Shown: one piece after another, positions 10,803-22,355 of the stretch
Layout: each line of letters begins with the position of its first letter
Position numbering within the stretch: the stretch's first letter is position 1
Origin: Paramecium tetraurelia
Lineage: Eukaryota > Ciliophora > Oligohymenophorea > Peniculida > Parameciidae
Assembly: GCF_000165425.1 (NCBI RefSeq)
Contig: NW_001799455.1
Location: forward strand, 62,001 to 126,000
Direction of reading: 5' to 3'
DNA: 64,000 nucleotides
Translations under genes and position numbers: made by a program
Notes under the pieces: generated by a model
Database searches by the model: none
Told to the model about the DNA's origin: nothing
The model's input: the letters and a program-made list of their open reading frames with translations, nothing else

Positions 10803-12317
10803 AAATTAATTTGAATAATTGGAATCATTAGTTGATAATATCGATAAGGGACGACCGCTTTGCTTTGGTGGAGAACAAGATTAAGGAATTACCGAGAGAG
10901 CTTATATGTTATCGCGAGTTTCCCTATAGTGTGACAGACAAGCGGACTGAGATCAAATATGAGGTGAACAAAATCGAAGGCGGTGTTTCGTTTAGGTATA
11001 ATTGCTTGAACACATAGTTTTTAAAAGGCACAATTAATTGAGCATGATCCTTCGATCTTGATTGATTCTCTTGTGTAGAAGATGGCAAAACACTTAGAAA
11101 TTATGACTAGAATCTTTGTGAGACGGGACGAATCGAAAGAAATAGTGATACAGAAATTGACTTATTCTCCGACTGACATTGAGATCACTTTGTAATTTGG
11201 CAATATCCTGAGTGGGTAATTCTACATCAGCAAGATGATCGGCAATTGTCTCATGAAGAAGGAAGAGGATTTCATTCGTATTTATTTGATAAAGAGCGAA
11301 ATATTAGAGGGAATTTTGAATACGGAGTGTTTGAAAGCACCCCCTCTCAATCTCAACTTGTTAGTTCAGCAGAATGACATTTGGTCTCTAAGTGAATAGC
11401 TATATCATACCTTTCTACCTTCTTAATTGATTTAACAAATGCTCGTGGAATACAATCAAACTTCTTATTAGATAATCAATCAACACTATCAATTCATTCC
11501 TACTAAGGAATTAGGCATCTTTATTTTCAAACTAAACAGTGGCTATTAGCATTTAAATTTGGTTATATCCTTTGCCTCTAAGATTGTTAATAATAAACTC
11601 TAAATCCATTTAAGGGAGGCTGCCCAATATGCAATGCTGATGGGACTTTAAAAAATGGATATCAATAAATTTTTTGATGATTTGAAGTTTAAAAGCTTTG
11701 AGGAATTCGAAAGAATAAATGATTTTTGGGATTATATATAAAAGTTTTTTATAACTACTTTAGCATATACTTTTTTTTACGAGACAAAATTCTTGCAATT
11801 ATAAATTTTTCAAAAGTTGAGACATCAATAGTTTTTTATAAGAGTGTTCATTTAAATACTCTAAACCATCTAGGGCTTCAGATAATACTTGTCAACACAT
11901 CTGAGAAGGGATCCTCATTTGGATCAGAGGTAATTATGCTAGATTTTTCAAAATTTAACCGATAAATACTTACACATACTCTTTATAAAATGTTATGATG
12001 ATGTGCCTATCCTCCCTCAATTGCTTAAAGCCTATTAAGAAAAGTTAGACGAGTAGATCACTAAGTTTAAGAATTCCTCAATATCCTTTGAACACGAAAT
12101 CAATGTTTTGACAAACAAATTATCCAACATATCTATAGAATTGAACTAAAACGAGACCTCCTCGTACTCTTTAAAGATTCTAAGCCAATAAAATGTGCAA
12201 TTGGAATACAAAGTAACCAAACATTATATTGTCAAAAAATAAATTGCCTCTGAAAAACAATGGTCAATATCGGAATTTCCCCAATCTGAAGAATAGATAA
12301 TTTTGAGTCATTTTTGA
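10799..12317 (+). CDS. Unrecognised 498-residue protein
   Basis: 498 residues after removing a 22-nt intron (10996-11017), which joins GGVSF to SFQKAQLIEHDPSIL. The sequence is mixed alpha/beta in character with no obvious transmembrane segments or low complexity, and ends in a helical region (LLKAYQEKLDEQITKFKNSS). It has no recognised motif. The start ATG at 10799 is the only upstream in-frame ATG, but it overlaps the previous stop as ATGA, so a later start or an unseen 5' exon is possible. The N-terminal boundary is the weakest part of this model. Confidence 0.65.
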
Positions 12318-12507
12318 AAGACATGAATTTGTATAAGTTTCTTATCAAACTAAATTACACAATGTCTTTTTATTAATTTTCAGTTATTTTACTAATTGGT
12401 ATTGGCAATATATTCTAGAGCCAAAGATTAAATTTATATATTCATACTTCTCCTAATGGTAGATTATTATTTTATTTTATATTGTACAAACTATATTAAT
12501 AGTTATA

Positions 12508-12966
12508 ATGATTAATTAATCTGACCATGAATCACTTGATTCCTAGCTTGTGGAACAGGAACCATCAATCCAATAAATTAAAAGCATTAGAGTGCAATCC
12601 AATCATTACTCTATCTCAAATCAGTAATAGAAAGTGGAATCAGACAGTCTAGATACTCTTTAGAGTATTTTTGATTCAGAATAGGAATAGAGACTCATAT
12701 TCGAGACCATATCCAATATCAGTACAACAAATACAATCAAATAAAAGAAAAAAAAATTAAAACGAGTTTGCTAGGCGAATTCTTTCAGGGCTAAATTGGC
12801 ATAGAGAACAAGGATTTAGTCATTTAGATTGGATGAAGAAGCTTGCAGTTAGGACGAGGAGGAAAGCCTTCCATAAAATCTAATGCAGGTCGATTTGTAA
12901 TTTAGAGAAGAGGCAATATTTTCAGTATAAAAAATAATTGAGACTCGAAAGAATCTAATAATTTGA
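12508..12966 (+). CDS. Small hypothetical protein
   Basis: 152 residues, intron-free, polar and rich in Ser, Gln and Glu. A basic patch (IKQKKKKLKRVCQANSFRAK) could be a nuclear localisation signal, followed by an acidic stretch (LDEEACSQDEEE). About 18 glutamines are TAA or TAG, and the frame is closed on both sides by TGA. No domain is recognised. It converges on the DHRS4-like gene with only 25 bp between stops. Confidence 0.55.
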
Positions 12967-12991
12967 CTAATTAATTTAATAACTTAGACTC

Positions 12992-13792
12992 TCACAATCT
13001 AGGAGATGCTCTTCCAGCCACTATTAATGTTTCCCCAGTCACATAACTAGCCTCTGATGAAGCTAAAAATGCTACTGCATTTCCAATGTCTTCTGGTAAT
13101 CCCAATCTTTCCACCTTCATAAACTCAGTAGCTGCTTGTTCTTTCCCTTCCCATAAAACTGAGCTAAATTTAGTTTTAATTAAACCCTAGAAAAATAACT
13201 AACATCAAATACAGGAGCACAACAATTCACTCTAATTGGAGCCAAGTCCCTGCTTAGAACCTTAGTCATCCCCAATAAGGCTGTCTTGGTAACGCTGTAC
13301 ATTCCCAGACCCATTTCTGATTCATATCCTCCGATGGATGAAATGATAACAATATTGGAATCTTTACTCTCCTTAGAAGATGAATATTATGATTACTTTG
13401 AGTAAGGGATAAGCAGCTTGAATTAGGAAATATACTCCTCTTAGATTGACTTCAAAGAGTTTATCATATTATTATGGAGTCATGTCTAATGCGAATCCAA
13501 AATGGGTTGACACAGCTGCATTAGGTACAAGAATGTCTAGTCGACCATACTTTTCCTTGATGAATTGAATCATCTTTTAAAGATCCTCAATCTTCCCAGC
13601 ATGACATGCATATCCTTCGGCTTTTCCTCCGGAATTTCTAATTTTCTCAACTGCAGCATCAATGTGCTTTTTGTCTCTAGAGCTGATAATAACTGTAGCT
13701 CCTTCCTTGGCAAATTATTCACTGATTGCCAAACCGATACCAGTTGAGGAGGCTGTGACAAGACAAACTTTTCCCTAAAATCTCTATTTCAT
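12992..13792 (-). CDS. DHRS4-type short-chain dehydrogenase/reductase
   Basis: 249 residues with introns at 13372-13396 (25 nt) and 13187-13212 (26 nt). Classical SDR features are all present: the NADP(H)-binding turn TASSTGIG near the N-terminus, PNAAVS, and the catalytic Ser (ISSIGGYES) and Tyr-x3-Lys (YSVTKTALLG). The second splice recreates NCCAPGLIKTKFS, a hallmark of the DHRS4 group, NADPH-dependent carbonyl/retinal reductases that are often peroxisomal. The C-terminus is PRL rather than the peroxisomal signal SRL, so targeting is uncertain. The first intron ends in AAG (or GAG), not the usual TAG. Confidence 0.92.
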
Positions 13793-13884
13793 TTAATTAT
13801 AATAAAATTAATTTTTATGAGCGCATTATAGTAATTAAAATATTATATTATAGTAATTATATCTATTCTAAATGAACTTGTGTG

Positions 13885-14549
13885 TCAATATTGAAATAAC
13901 TTATTGTAATGTCCTACAACACTATTATTAATTTGATGTGTGAGTTTGTCAAGAATTAGTTTCGCTCTTCTTGTATTTTAGGATTCCGCGTATTATTCAT
14001 TCTGGCATTCAATAGGGATCATTGTAGATATGGAAGAGCTAGTCGTGAGATGATTTGCTCGTGTCTATTCTGGGATAATTAATGAAGATTCAGAATTCTC
14101 CTGCGTGGTTCGACTCGCCTAACTAACTTAAGGAGGATCAGGGATTGTAACTTAGTAATGATAACTAATTAAGGCACAAACAATTCTATTGAGTGTTTCT
14201 TCAATCTCATTTTGAGGGTGATCATCCAGTATTTCATAATTTAGGAGGTAGAGATTCTAAGAGAGATCATAATGGTAATGGTTTTAGATGAGCTTGATCA
14301 ATCTCTTAGGCTTTAGCAATTGTTAAACTAGTCTACTCCATGGAGCTGTCTGTCATAGGTAATAATTATACACTATTAATTTAGACCCAATCTTCAGTTC
14401 CTTGAAATAATAGGATGAGGTTACGGAATGACTCAACCGTACTCGCTTCTGGTCTGAGTTCTAATCTTAGAGTCTAATATTGATATTTGATGTACATTCA
14501 ACAGAGTGATGGTGAGTTCACTTAATGCATCTATTTGTATTTAATTCAT
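13885..14549 (-). CDS. Unrecognised protein, possibly resembling part of a dynein stalk region
   Basis: 206 residues after two 22-nt introns (14474-14495 and 14350-14371) are removed. The N-terminal 120 residues are helical and well ordered (ELTITLLNTLRLELRPEAST, WSRLVQQLLKPKRLIKLIQN), and the C-terminal 85 are polar and Ser/Thr-rich. The order tryptophan, basic helix, acidic helix, ALISYHYQV recalls the region before the stalk of dynein heavy chains, but this is a weak impression. It starts 39 bp downstream of the CHFR-like stop on the same strand. Confidence 0.65.
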
Positions 14550-14587
14550 TTCGGTTATATAATAATAATAAATGGTTTAATTTAATT

Positions 14588-16193
14588 TCAATGGAATTTA
14601 GTCTGTTCACAAATATGATTGTATTTGCCGGCATGAAATTGATTCCAATGTTGGGTTCTACAGTTTATTCCATAAAAGCAGTCTGGATAGGAAAAGATGG
14701 GTTCATCGTACTTCTAGCTTTGGACATATTTGAAAATTATGAAATTAATTAATTTCCTGTGACATTGCCAACATACAGGCTAATAATTAATAGAACAATG
14801 CAAATACAGTGTCAGGTGTGATTTTGACATTCAAGTCCTGCAATGGGTAATTAAAGGTTCTTTTGTTTTGTTCAAAGTAAAAGTCTCCTTTATTAATATA
14901 GTGTTCCATCATAAAGTCAAAGATGAAGGGAGCTTAGTTGTCTTTGAGATGATTGATAATCCTCTGATATTCTACATTATTGATGAAATTCTGTGGAATT
15001 TGCACCATATCACGAATGTCTTTGACCAACATCAATTTATTAAGATTTGGCTTGTTGCAATCTCCATAATAGAATTTACAATCATAGACTTTGCAAATGC
15101 AACACATCATTTACAATTATTCATTCTCCTACTCAGCTGAAAGATTAAATGACAAATATTTACTTAGCAATCTTTTGGGCATTAACCGACCGCATGATGA
15201 ACATCCAATATGAATTTGAATGTCTGTGCATTAGTATTATTTCCACACTTATCCATTGCAACTTTTACAAGGCTGAACAGGTTAGATTTGTTGGGGTGGT
15301 GGTGGGTTGAATAGTTGGAATTGGACAGCATTGTTAGGGAGTACCAGTTAATTTTGATAGAGTTGAGGATTGTTGTCATCGAAATCATCATCGTTGCTTA
15401 AGAATTCGTCAGACTCATTTTGTTGATCAAATTAATTTTAATTCTTTTTAGCATATTCTTCTTGGAAGTTGAGATAATAATTGGGATTTTTGTAAATGAG
15501 ATTCTCTTCTTTCATTTTGGCCATCAAAGTGGCAGTTTTGTTTTGGGATGGATTACACTTTAACCATTTTTCAACTAAGTTGTTCATCATTCTTGCAATC
15601 ATGATTGACTTAATGGAAACTCTACAATTTGGACAGTCATTATGTAATTGTTTTTCTAGCCATGTTGAAAGACAGGCTCCACAAAAATGATGATTACAGG
15701 GATTGGTAGTGACAGCTTCAAACAAATAATCATTACAGATTGTGCATATTAGTTCATCTGCCAATTCTTCAAATTGTTGATTGTGAGTGTTTAATTTAGA
15801 CACAATTTCATCTTTAGATTTATTATGATTTATAGATTAAATTTCATCAGAATGTGATCGGGAATCTTTGATCTTATCTGTAAGAAATTAAAATCCTATG
15901 ATTTCTTCAGGTTGAACTCGATCAAGAGGTAAGATGTGGATAGTGTCTCCGTTTTGGATTATCACTTTGTTACCCTTGCCAATCCTTTTTCCATTAAGGA
16001 AAGTACCATTTATAGAGTTGTCAAGGATTGTAAATTGAGATTCTTCAAATTCAATCTACAAGTGGAGAAAACTGATTTTATTGTTGGTGAGTTGTTTGTC
16101 ATTTGTTGGATCTCTGCCTAATTTAAAGAGAGATTTGGAAATGTTGAGAGATTCTGATGTTAAATTATTAAGTGTAATGAGTTAAGCTAACAT
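14588..16193 (-). CDS. CHFR: CHFR-like E3 ubiquitin ligase (FHA, RING, Cys-rich C-terminus)
   Basis: 516 residues with introns at 15137-15163 (27 nt) and 14780-14807 (28 nt). Residues about 20-105 form an FHA domain (LGRDPTND, SFLH, DNSINGTFLNG), which binds phosphothreonine. A C3HC4 RING follows (CTICNDYLFEAV, NPCNHHFCGACL, CPNC). The C-terminal half is the CHFR cysteine-rich region, ending in DCFYGINCRTQHWNQFHAGK and HICEQTKF, which is the PBZ-type poly(ADP-ribose)-binding zinc finger of animal CHFR. CHFR ubiquitinates mitotic kinases in the antephase checkpoint. The complete animal-like domain order in a ciliate is notable, and all metal ligands appear intact. Confidence 0.95.
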
Positions 16194-16222
16194 GTATTTA
16201 TTTTATAAATAAATTGGTTTCT

Positions 16223-16645
16223 ATGAATTAATAAGCAAATGTTAAGTATGAGTTCGAAGACTTGAAATAGATAGTGAAGGAGGGTTGGATGGATAAGTAA
16301 TCGAGATTCCTCAAGAAGTGGCATAAGTAAGTTCAGGAATCTAATTTATTAGACGCTGGGTCGTATTAACTAATTTCACTTTATACACCTTCAAGAAGTA
16401 ATAACAATACAATAATCCCACAGAAGTGATTGATCTCAATCACATTGTCTCAATCAAATAGGCAGATGATCAAGAATTACAAAAAGTGAATTCGATTGTA
16501 AAAATCACAAAAATAGTAGAGCATCCAAACTCATGATTCCATTTTTTATTTAGTTGCCCAAGATGAGTAATAGTAATAATAGTGGATCAACCTCATAAGT
16601 AGTCATATGCTCAAATTGCAGAATAAAATTAAATTGTAATAATGA
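16223..16645 (+). CDS. Small pleckstrin-homology domain protein
   Basis: 124 residues with introns at 16327-16352 (26 nt) and 16498-16519 (22 nt). Nearly the whole protein is one PH domain: KEGWMDKQSRFLKKWHKRWV is the first strand pair with the basic loop that contacts phosphoinositides, VLTNFTLYTFKKQ the next strands, and QQQQWINLISSHMLKLQNKI the C-terminal helix with its invariant Trp. It is likely a membrane phosphoinositide sensor or adaptor. It diverges from the CHFR-like gene with only 29 bp between start codons. Confidence 0.88.
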
Positions 16646-16660
16646 ATGTTAATTAATTAA

Positions 16661-17992
16661 TCAATTTAAAACTTCTAATTTCGTCTATCCTTCCAAACAT
16701 GATATATAAACATATTGTTTCTGCTTCATCAAACATCCCTTCTTCTAAAACAAAATCAAAATGCCATCTCTTGTAAACAACCTCAAACTAACTACATCAT
16801 CCACAAAGTTTAAATTCAAACCCACAATGCTATCAATTTATAAGCAGAATTCCTGCACTTTCCCCAATCTCGAATGATCACTACTACTTTGACTATCTAA
16901 ACATGCCCAAATCCCAACATTATCGATATTCTTGGTCAATTCATAAGTTGTTCTCTCAATAAATCCAAAGTGCAGACAACCAGACAGAAATGATAAGATC
17001 CGTATGCGTATTTCTATATTGTCCTGACAATACAATTCTTGGGATATAATAACAGTGTTCTTTTGCATTGTGACAATCTTGCCACCTTCTTCGAACTTCA
17101 CTTTAGGTTTCCCCAAAAAACTTCGCTTGTTAGTCTTATCTAAGAATTAGACTACAGGCATCAATGGACTAATTATTGTAGTATCATTGAATGAAGTGTT
17201 TATTAGATTATTCTCTATGATGTGTATATTTTCAAAACTATCCTTATCCATTTATTCAACATTTTGATCTATTTATGATAAATTTAGAAAGGCAGCTTGA
17301 GGCATTGATTTGGCATCTGTGGATTTCTATTCTTAAGTTTCATTATAGAGAATGGATTGAAAATTTAGATATATTTAGGAATGAGTAGTTTTGATTAAAT
17401 GATCCATTCTTTGTTTGAATTGCTAGATCTTCTTGTATTTTTGAGAATTGCATTGCAATGAATGCACACTCTTCTCCACTTGTGATTTAAGATCATCCAT
17501 ATTAGTAAGGAATGCATCCTATACTGTGAGGAATACATTGTCAAATGTCAAAGATGGATATGGAATCTATTTACCATTTAGAATGCAATCCTATAACCAA
17601 GTATACTCATCTACATTAGAATAACTTGACTACGTAAGTTAGACTGATGATCACTATTTTCCTTATTGTGAAGATACTAAATCAATCTAAAGAGTTTCTC
17701 TCTTTTATTCACTATTTCTTAGATAACTAAAATATTCTATGATTCATGTTGATGATCACTGATGATACATTTTAAACTATTTTATTCAATTCAATTACCA
17801 TAAGATATGTTGAACTTCCTCACAATTTGAATCTATGCAAATGGCAATAATTGAATCATGATCATGCAACGAACATTGCAAGTCTTTGAATAGTTCATTA
17901 ATTCTATAAATATAAGTCTTCAATTAGAGATCGAATTCAGACCAAATGAAATTCGTATTATGAGGTCTATATTTGATCAAACATTTCCTCAT
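16661..17992 (-). CDS. B-box zinc-finger protein with coiled coil and a SPRY-like C-terminus
   Basis: 428 residues with introns at 17777-17798 (22 nt) and about 17611-17633 (23 nt). Near residue 45 is a B-box-like zinc site (CSLHDHDSIIAICIDSNC, then HILCLKCIISDHQHE). A helical region follows (about 120-190). The C-terminal 160 residues are beta-rich with NIDNVGIWACLD and VGLNLNFVDDVVSLRLFT, a pattern like a SPRY/B30.2 domain. There is no RING, so it resembles a RING-less TRIM-type adaptor. Similar B-box proteins are common in Paramecium. The SPRY assignment is tentative. Confidence 0.75.
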
Positions 17993-18133
17993 AATCTAAA
18001 TTAAAATAATACATCTATTTAAATGGAATTATTATTATGCACAATATTGTTTATCAAGTAGTAATTTAAATATCCAAATTTCATGCTTATGCACCCTCAT
18101 TTGAATGGGTAATAAGGTTCCTCATCCAGATCA

Positions 18134-20875
18134 ATGTCGATATCCATGGATGATTCTATCAATATGTAAATCCAACCGATTGTGTAATAAATGACTGTTG
18201 TTAACTCACATTAACTATTGGTGCGAAGACCCTCTAATCAAGTTCAAGATAACTTACGCTCACCACCTACAACCAGCGTAACTCCGTAATTGGTCTCAGA
18301 ATAACCCCCCCAAAATGAGTTGAAAGATGATTTGCTTTTAATAAATGAAGAACCAAGCATAAAAGAGTAGTCTATGTAAATAAGTCAAGATCCCAAAAAG
18401 ATTCACAAAGCAATTTAGCCCAAAGTTAACAACCCAGAATTAGTTATTGATGAAAAAGTCCAAAACTCTTATAGTAATGTTCAATGGAGCAGATTAGTTA
18501 CGTCGAAGACAAATGTCACTCATCCTTCATTCCAATTGAATTTCCTTCAAGATAAGGCTGCTGAATTCGCTTTTAATGTATCTTCACTTCAATGGCTCAA
18601 ACCCAAAAAATAAAATACATACTATTATCTAAGTAGTGCTATATATAGTGCTTACTTAAGTTTTTTCATTACGATTATGTTGGTCGATTTGGAGAAGGGA
18701 TTCTATCTGCAACCAATATATCAAGTTATTCTTTTGGCCTTTTGGCTGATAGACATCTTTAATTAGATTATGTTCACCCAATTTAAAGATGGAGAGGAAA
18801 TTAATGTAATCCAAGATCTGATTGCCAGATACTTTAAATATCAATCTATATTTGATCTCTTGGCCATAGCGCCCATAATTTTTTGCTTACTCTCAGAAAA
18901 CCTACCAGTGATACAATTGTTGCATCTAATCAACATCTGGAAGATCAAGAGAGTCTTGTATGAATTGTAGATGCTTTTCGGAAAATTAGCATTGTACATA
19001 TATTATATTTTGGAATTTCATTTCGTATAATTTATAGCCTTATCGATAATTCAATTACAGTAAGACTACCACATAAACTACTTTAATGAGTTCATGGTTT
19101 TGTTCTATAAATCGGAGAGTGCCAATGTTCTTACTTACATTGTAAGGCTTCTCATTCTAATATATTATTGCTATTGCATATTAAGATTCAATACAAAAGA
19201 CAAGTGGAAATTGAATTAATTTTCAATTCAAAACACTACCAAACAACAAATTAATTCGTATCTAAATAAATTGAACACCTAAGTTACGACCGATCTCAAC
19301 TTCCTCGACTACCTTCCTCAATCCTATGTTGAAGATTTCAGATACTAAAGATACAAAACCATCCTCTCTAAAATACCCATTTTTCAGTCTTCATTTTCAG
19401 AAAACACACTTAAAGAAATATGCAACCTTGTTCAAGAATACACTTACAATCCTAATTAAACTATCCTTTTTTAACGCACCTCAAATCAGCAATTATATTT
19501 GATTATATCAGGAGAAGTCAGAATCTCCCAGAGAACAGAAGGAACACAACCTAGTTGCGAATTCAAATTAAAGATTTTGAGTGATGGATAGATGTTCAAC
19601 AACAAGGCCTTCTTCAAGAACTCCTACTCAAATATATGTGCCACTTCAATAGGTTACTCTCAAATAGCTTAATTGGATCTTGAGCGATTTTAGGAATGCA
19701 TAAAACATCACTATTAAGAGAAGCAGAAGTATAAGATGATGTTGGATTAGATAGTCATGCAAGAGGTTTATAGTTTGTGTTTAATGCGTTGTTACGCATG
19801 TGGGAAATTTCATGACATTGATGAATGCGACCATGTACATTATGTTCCTAAGAAATCTTTTTTGGTTTCGTATATACAATCTAATGAGGTATAGAATAGG
19901 CATTCAATCAAGAGAATCAGAAGGAAATAAAAGAGAAGTAAGTCCTATATGTTGAAGATAGAAGAGAACGCTTTGCTTTATTAACAGTTAAATATTGAAT
20001 CTGACATATCTGATGAACATCACCATTAAGATGAGATAATCAGTATTCAACAACAGCATTATTTGCGTGAAGTGACCAATCCATACACTGACCGCTAAAA
20101 CTCATTATAACAATCTTAATAAACTCCTCATATGGTTTCTTAGTAATCTTTACGAGAGTCTTTGTAATCTCAATAACAGCTAGGCCATCCATTAATAGAT
20201 ATTCCAAACATCAGTCCAGTGCAATGTGTTCAACAACCTCCCAGTGGAATTTCTCACAGTTCATATGCTCAATTGCTTAAGGAGGCATCTGTGAATAGGA
20301 AGAACTTTAATGGATCTTCTGATAAGAACTCCAGTGGCAATGTATTTTCATTACCCTACAGCAGCAATGGAAGCAAAACAAACCCAAACAACGCCATGTA
20401 GAACAAGGAGAAGGACGAATTGATAAGCATCTAATTGAAGAAGGCCAAATTGCAAGACAGTGTATACTATCATCAGAAGCGGATACAGAATCAAATTGAA
20501 ACTGAGGGTTAGCACACTCCATCTAAATATCAGAAATATCACACAACTGCACCATAGTAGTAGTAGACTAAGACTCATAGATCTGATCGAAAATCTAATT
20601 CCTGCATATCTGAGTCTGAAAAAGGAGAATATCAAGTACAACAATAACAACAACAGGACAAACCAACCTCTAAATATGGAATCACATCTTCGAAATTTAC
20701 TGGGGAAACTGCCAAATAATTTATGAGAAATCCTCTAGAAATGCCCAACATTGAATTTTACTAATCCTTTGAAAAAAGTAATTAGTTTAGTGATTACTTC
20801 CCTTAATACAATGTGGATTAAGCAATCGAAAGTTATAAGTAATATTAATAATCGAGATCAAGTGCTCATAATTGA
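18134..20875 (+). CDS. Cyclic nucleotide-gated/HCN-type channel-like protein with degenerate pore
   Basis: 913 residues, intron-free. Residues 1-155 are a polar N-terminus. About 165-360 contain six hydrophobic segments in the order of a voltage-gated channel, including ending pieces such as FDLLAIAPIIFCLL (S3-like), LYIYYILEFHFVQF (S5-like) and VRLLILIYYCYCIL (S6-like). A C-linker and a cyclic nucleotide-binding-like domain follow (about 430-540; LYLIISGEVRIS, DGQMFNNKAFF). The loop between the last two membrane segments has no GYG or similar filter, S4 has few arginines, and the phosphate-binding cassette lacks its Gly-Glu and Arg. The last 350 residues are Gln/Ser-rich. It may be a non-conducting or regulatory relative. 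Confidence 0.82.
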
Positions 20876-20893
20876 TTATATATATATTTAAGA

Positions 20894-22336
20894 ATGATTA
20901 TCCAACTTCCTTAAAAGTATACTCTAAACCTAATTGGAGATATCCTCTCAAATCAAGTCACCCTTGAATTTGATGAACAACAAGTGCAATAATCCAGAGA
21001 ATCCTTCCTAACATTCATCCAGAACACACAACAACAATTATATGGTTTCAACACTTTGCTAGGATAGAAAATGCCTTAACCAATTAAGGATCTCCAAAAT
21101 TATGAAACCAAACAATTAAAGCAGCTATTAGAATGCACTTCTGCAGATTAATTGCAATAAGATCTATGTAAAATCACACTGTTTGTGCTTATTAATAATT
21201 TGATCGTGAATAGTGGAGTCAGTCTAGACACCCTAAGATAACTCAAAGAACTCTTTAATAATAAAACGGAATTACACTTACCATCATCTAATTTTAACAC
21301 ATAATATTATGATGCCAGTGTCAATTGGTCTATTTTGCAAGTCCTCAAAAACATAAACGAATACGACACAATCATCATCACATTGACTAAGTCTCTCTCA
21401 TTTGCTACTCTCTTGTACAATACACACAGAAGTTTGAAGTGTATTAAAATGGCCTTCATTATAACTTCCATATCTTTTGAAGCCACCAATGGAGTTATCT
21501 GTGCATTCACATAATTGGTGAATGAAGTCAAATAACATCAAGGCCAAATTGAAGTGGCTTAAGAATTGTATAATCTATTGACTGTGGATGATGAAGAATC
21601 AGATTTAAATTTAAGTTTAAAGAGAATCACTCATAACATTCTCCAAGACGCTTATTCAACAAGATGTATTCCATAAGTCATTGGAGCGGCATTAGATTAA
21701 ATTAAATTTATTATCAATAAAATTGAATCCCAGGAAATAGGTTAAAGAGCATATGAATTTGAATTTGATAACAATTCTAAAAAAATTTAAGATATCCTCT
21801 ACAATGAATAAAACAATAATGAAACAGAATTACTATTAATTGATTATTTGGCCATTGCTGTCTCTGAAATCGGAGCTATTACTGAGGTATTTATTCTATA
21901 TCTACTATTTTAGAGAAGAATTCAAAGATTGATGAATCCAAAATTAACTAAATTATAGGAGTATTATGAAGAATATCTAAAAGATGAGCAATCCTTATTT
22001 GGCTTTCAAAATCTGGCCAATTAAGCCAGCAACTTAATATAGAAAAATAAGAAGTACTGTCATCCTGTATCTGGTGATTCTATGCCTCAAACAACTCATT
22101 TAGAGGATATTAATAATAACTTTGAAGATTCAATACTGAAAATGAGACATATCACTAATAACACAATTTAAATATTGGCCATTGATATGTTTTTGAGTGC
22201 AAGAATTATCAAGAAATTGGAATAGAAGGAGGGCAAATTGATCCATGCCAAGTTAGATGCCATAGTTTAAAAGGTGTTGCCTATAGAGAATGTCATTTAA
22301 GTTGCTTAATGGTTGGAATAATTTATATAATTGTGA
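20894..22336 (+). CDS. Aromatic amino acid lyase (HAL/PAL) homologue lacking the MIO triad
   Basis: 480 residues, intron-free, starting 18 bp after the channel-like gene. The fold is that of histidine/phenylalanine ammonia-lyases: FNTLLG replaces the family's NTGFG, HQGQIEVAQELYNLL matches the HPGQ region, QDAYSTRCIPQVIGAALDQI is nearly the family consensus, and NKKYCHPVSGDSMPQTTHLE matches the PASVDS...EDH region. However, the Ala-Ser-Gly triad (normally GSVGASGDLAPLAH), which cyclises to the MIO prosthetic group, is not present around residues 120-170. The INGT motif is also gone. It should not catalyse ammonia elimination by the known mechanism; a structural or binding role is inferred. 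Confidence 0.82.
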
Positions 22337-22355
22337 TAATTATTAATTATAAAAA

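Noticed and set aside
14100-14125. A tRNA T-arm-like string (GGTTCGACTCG)
   Set aside because: It lies inside a convincing minus-strand coding exon and no acceptor stem, D-arm or anticodon arm can be folded around it.
18300-18316. A C-rich run followed by AAAA resembling the Paramecium C4A2/C3A3 telomere repeat
   Set aside because: It is a single occurrence within the coding frame of the channel-like gene (Pro-Pro-Gln codons), with no tandem array.
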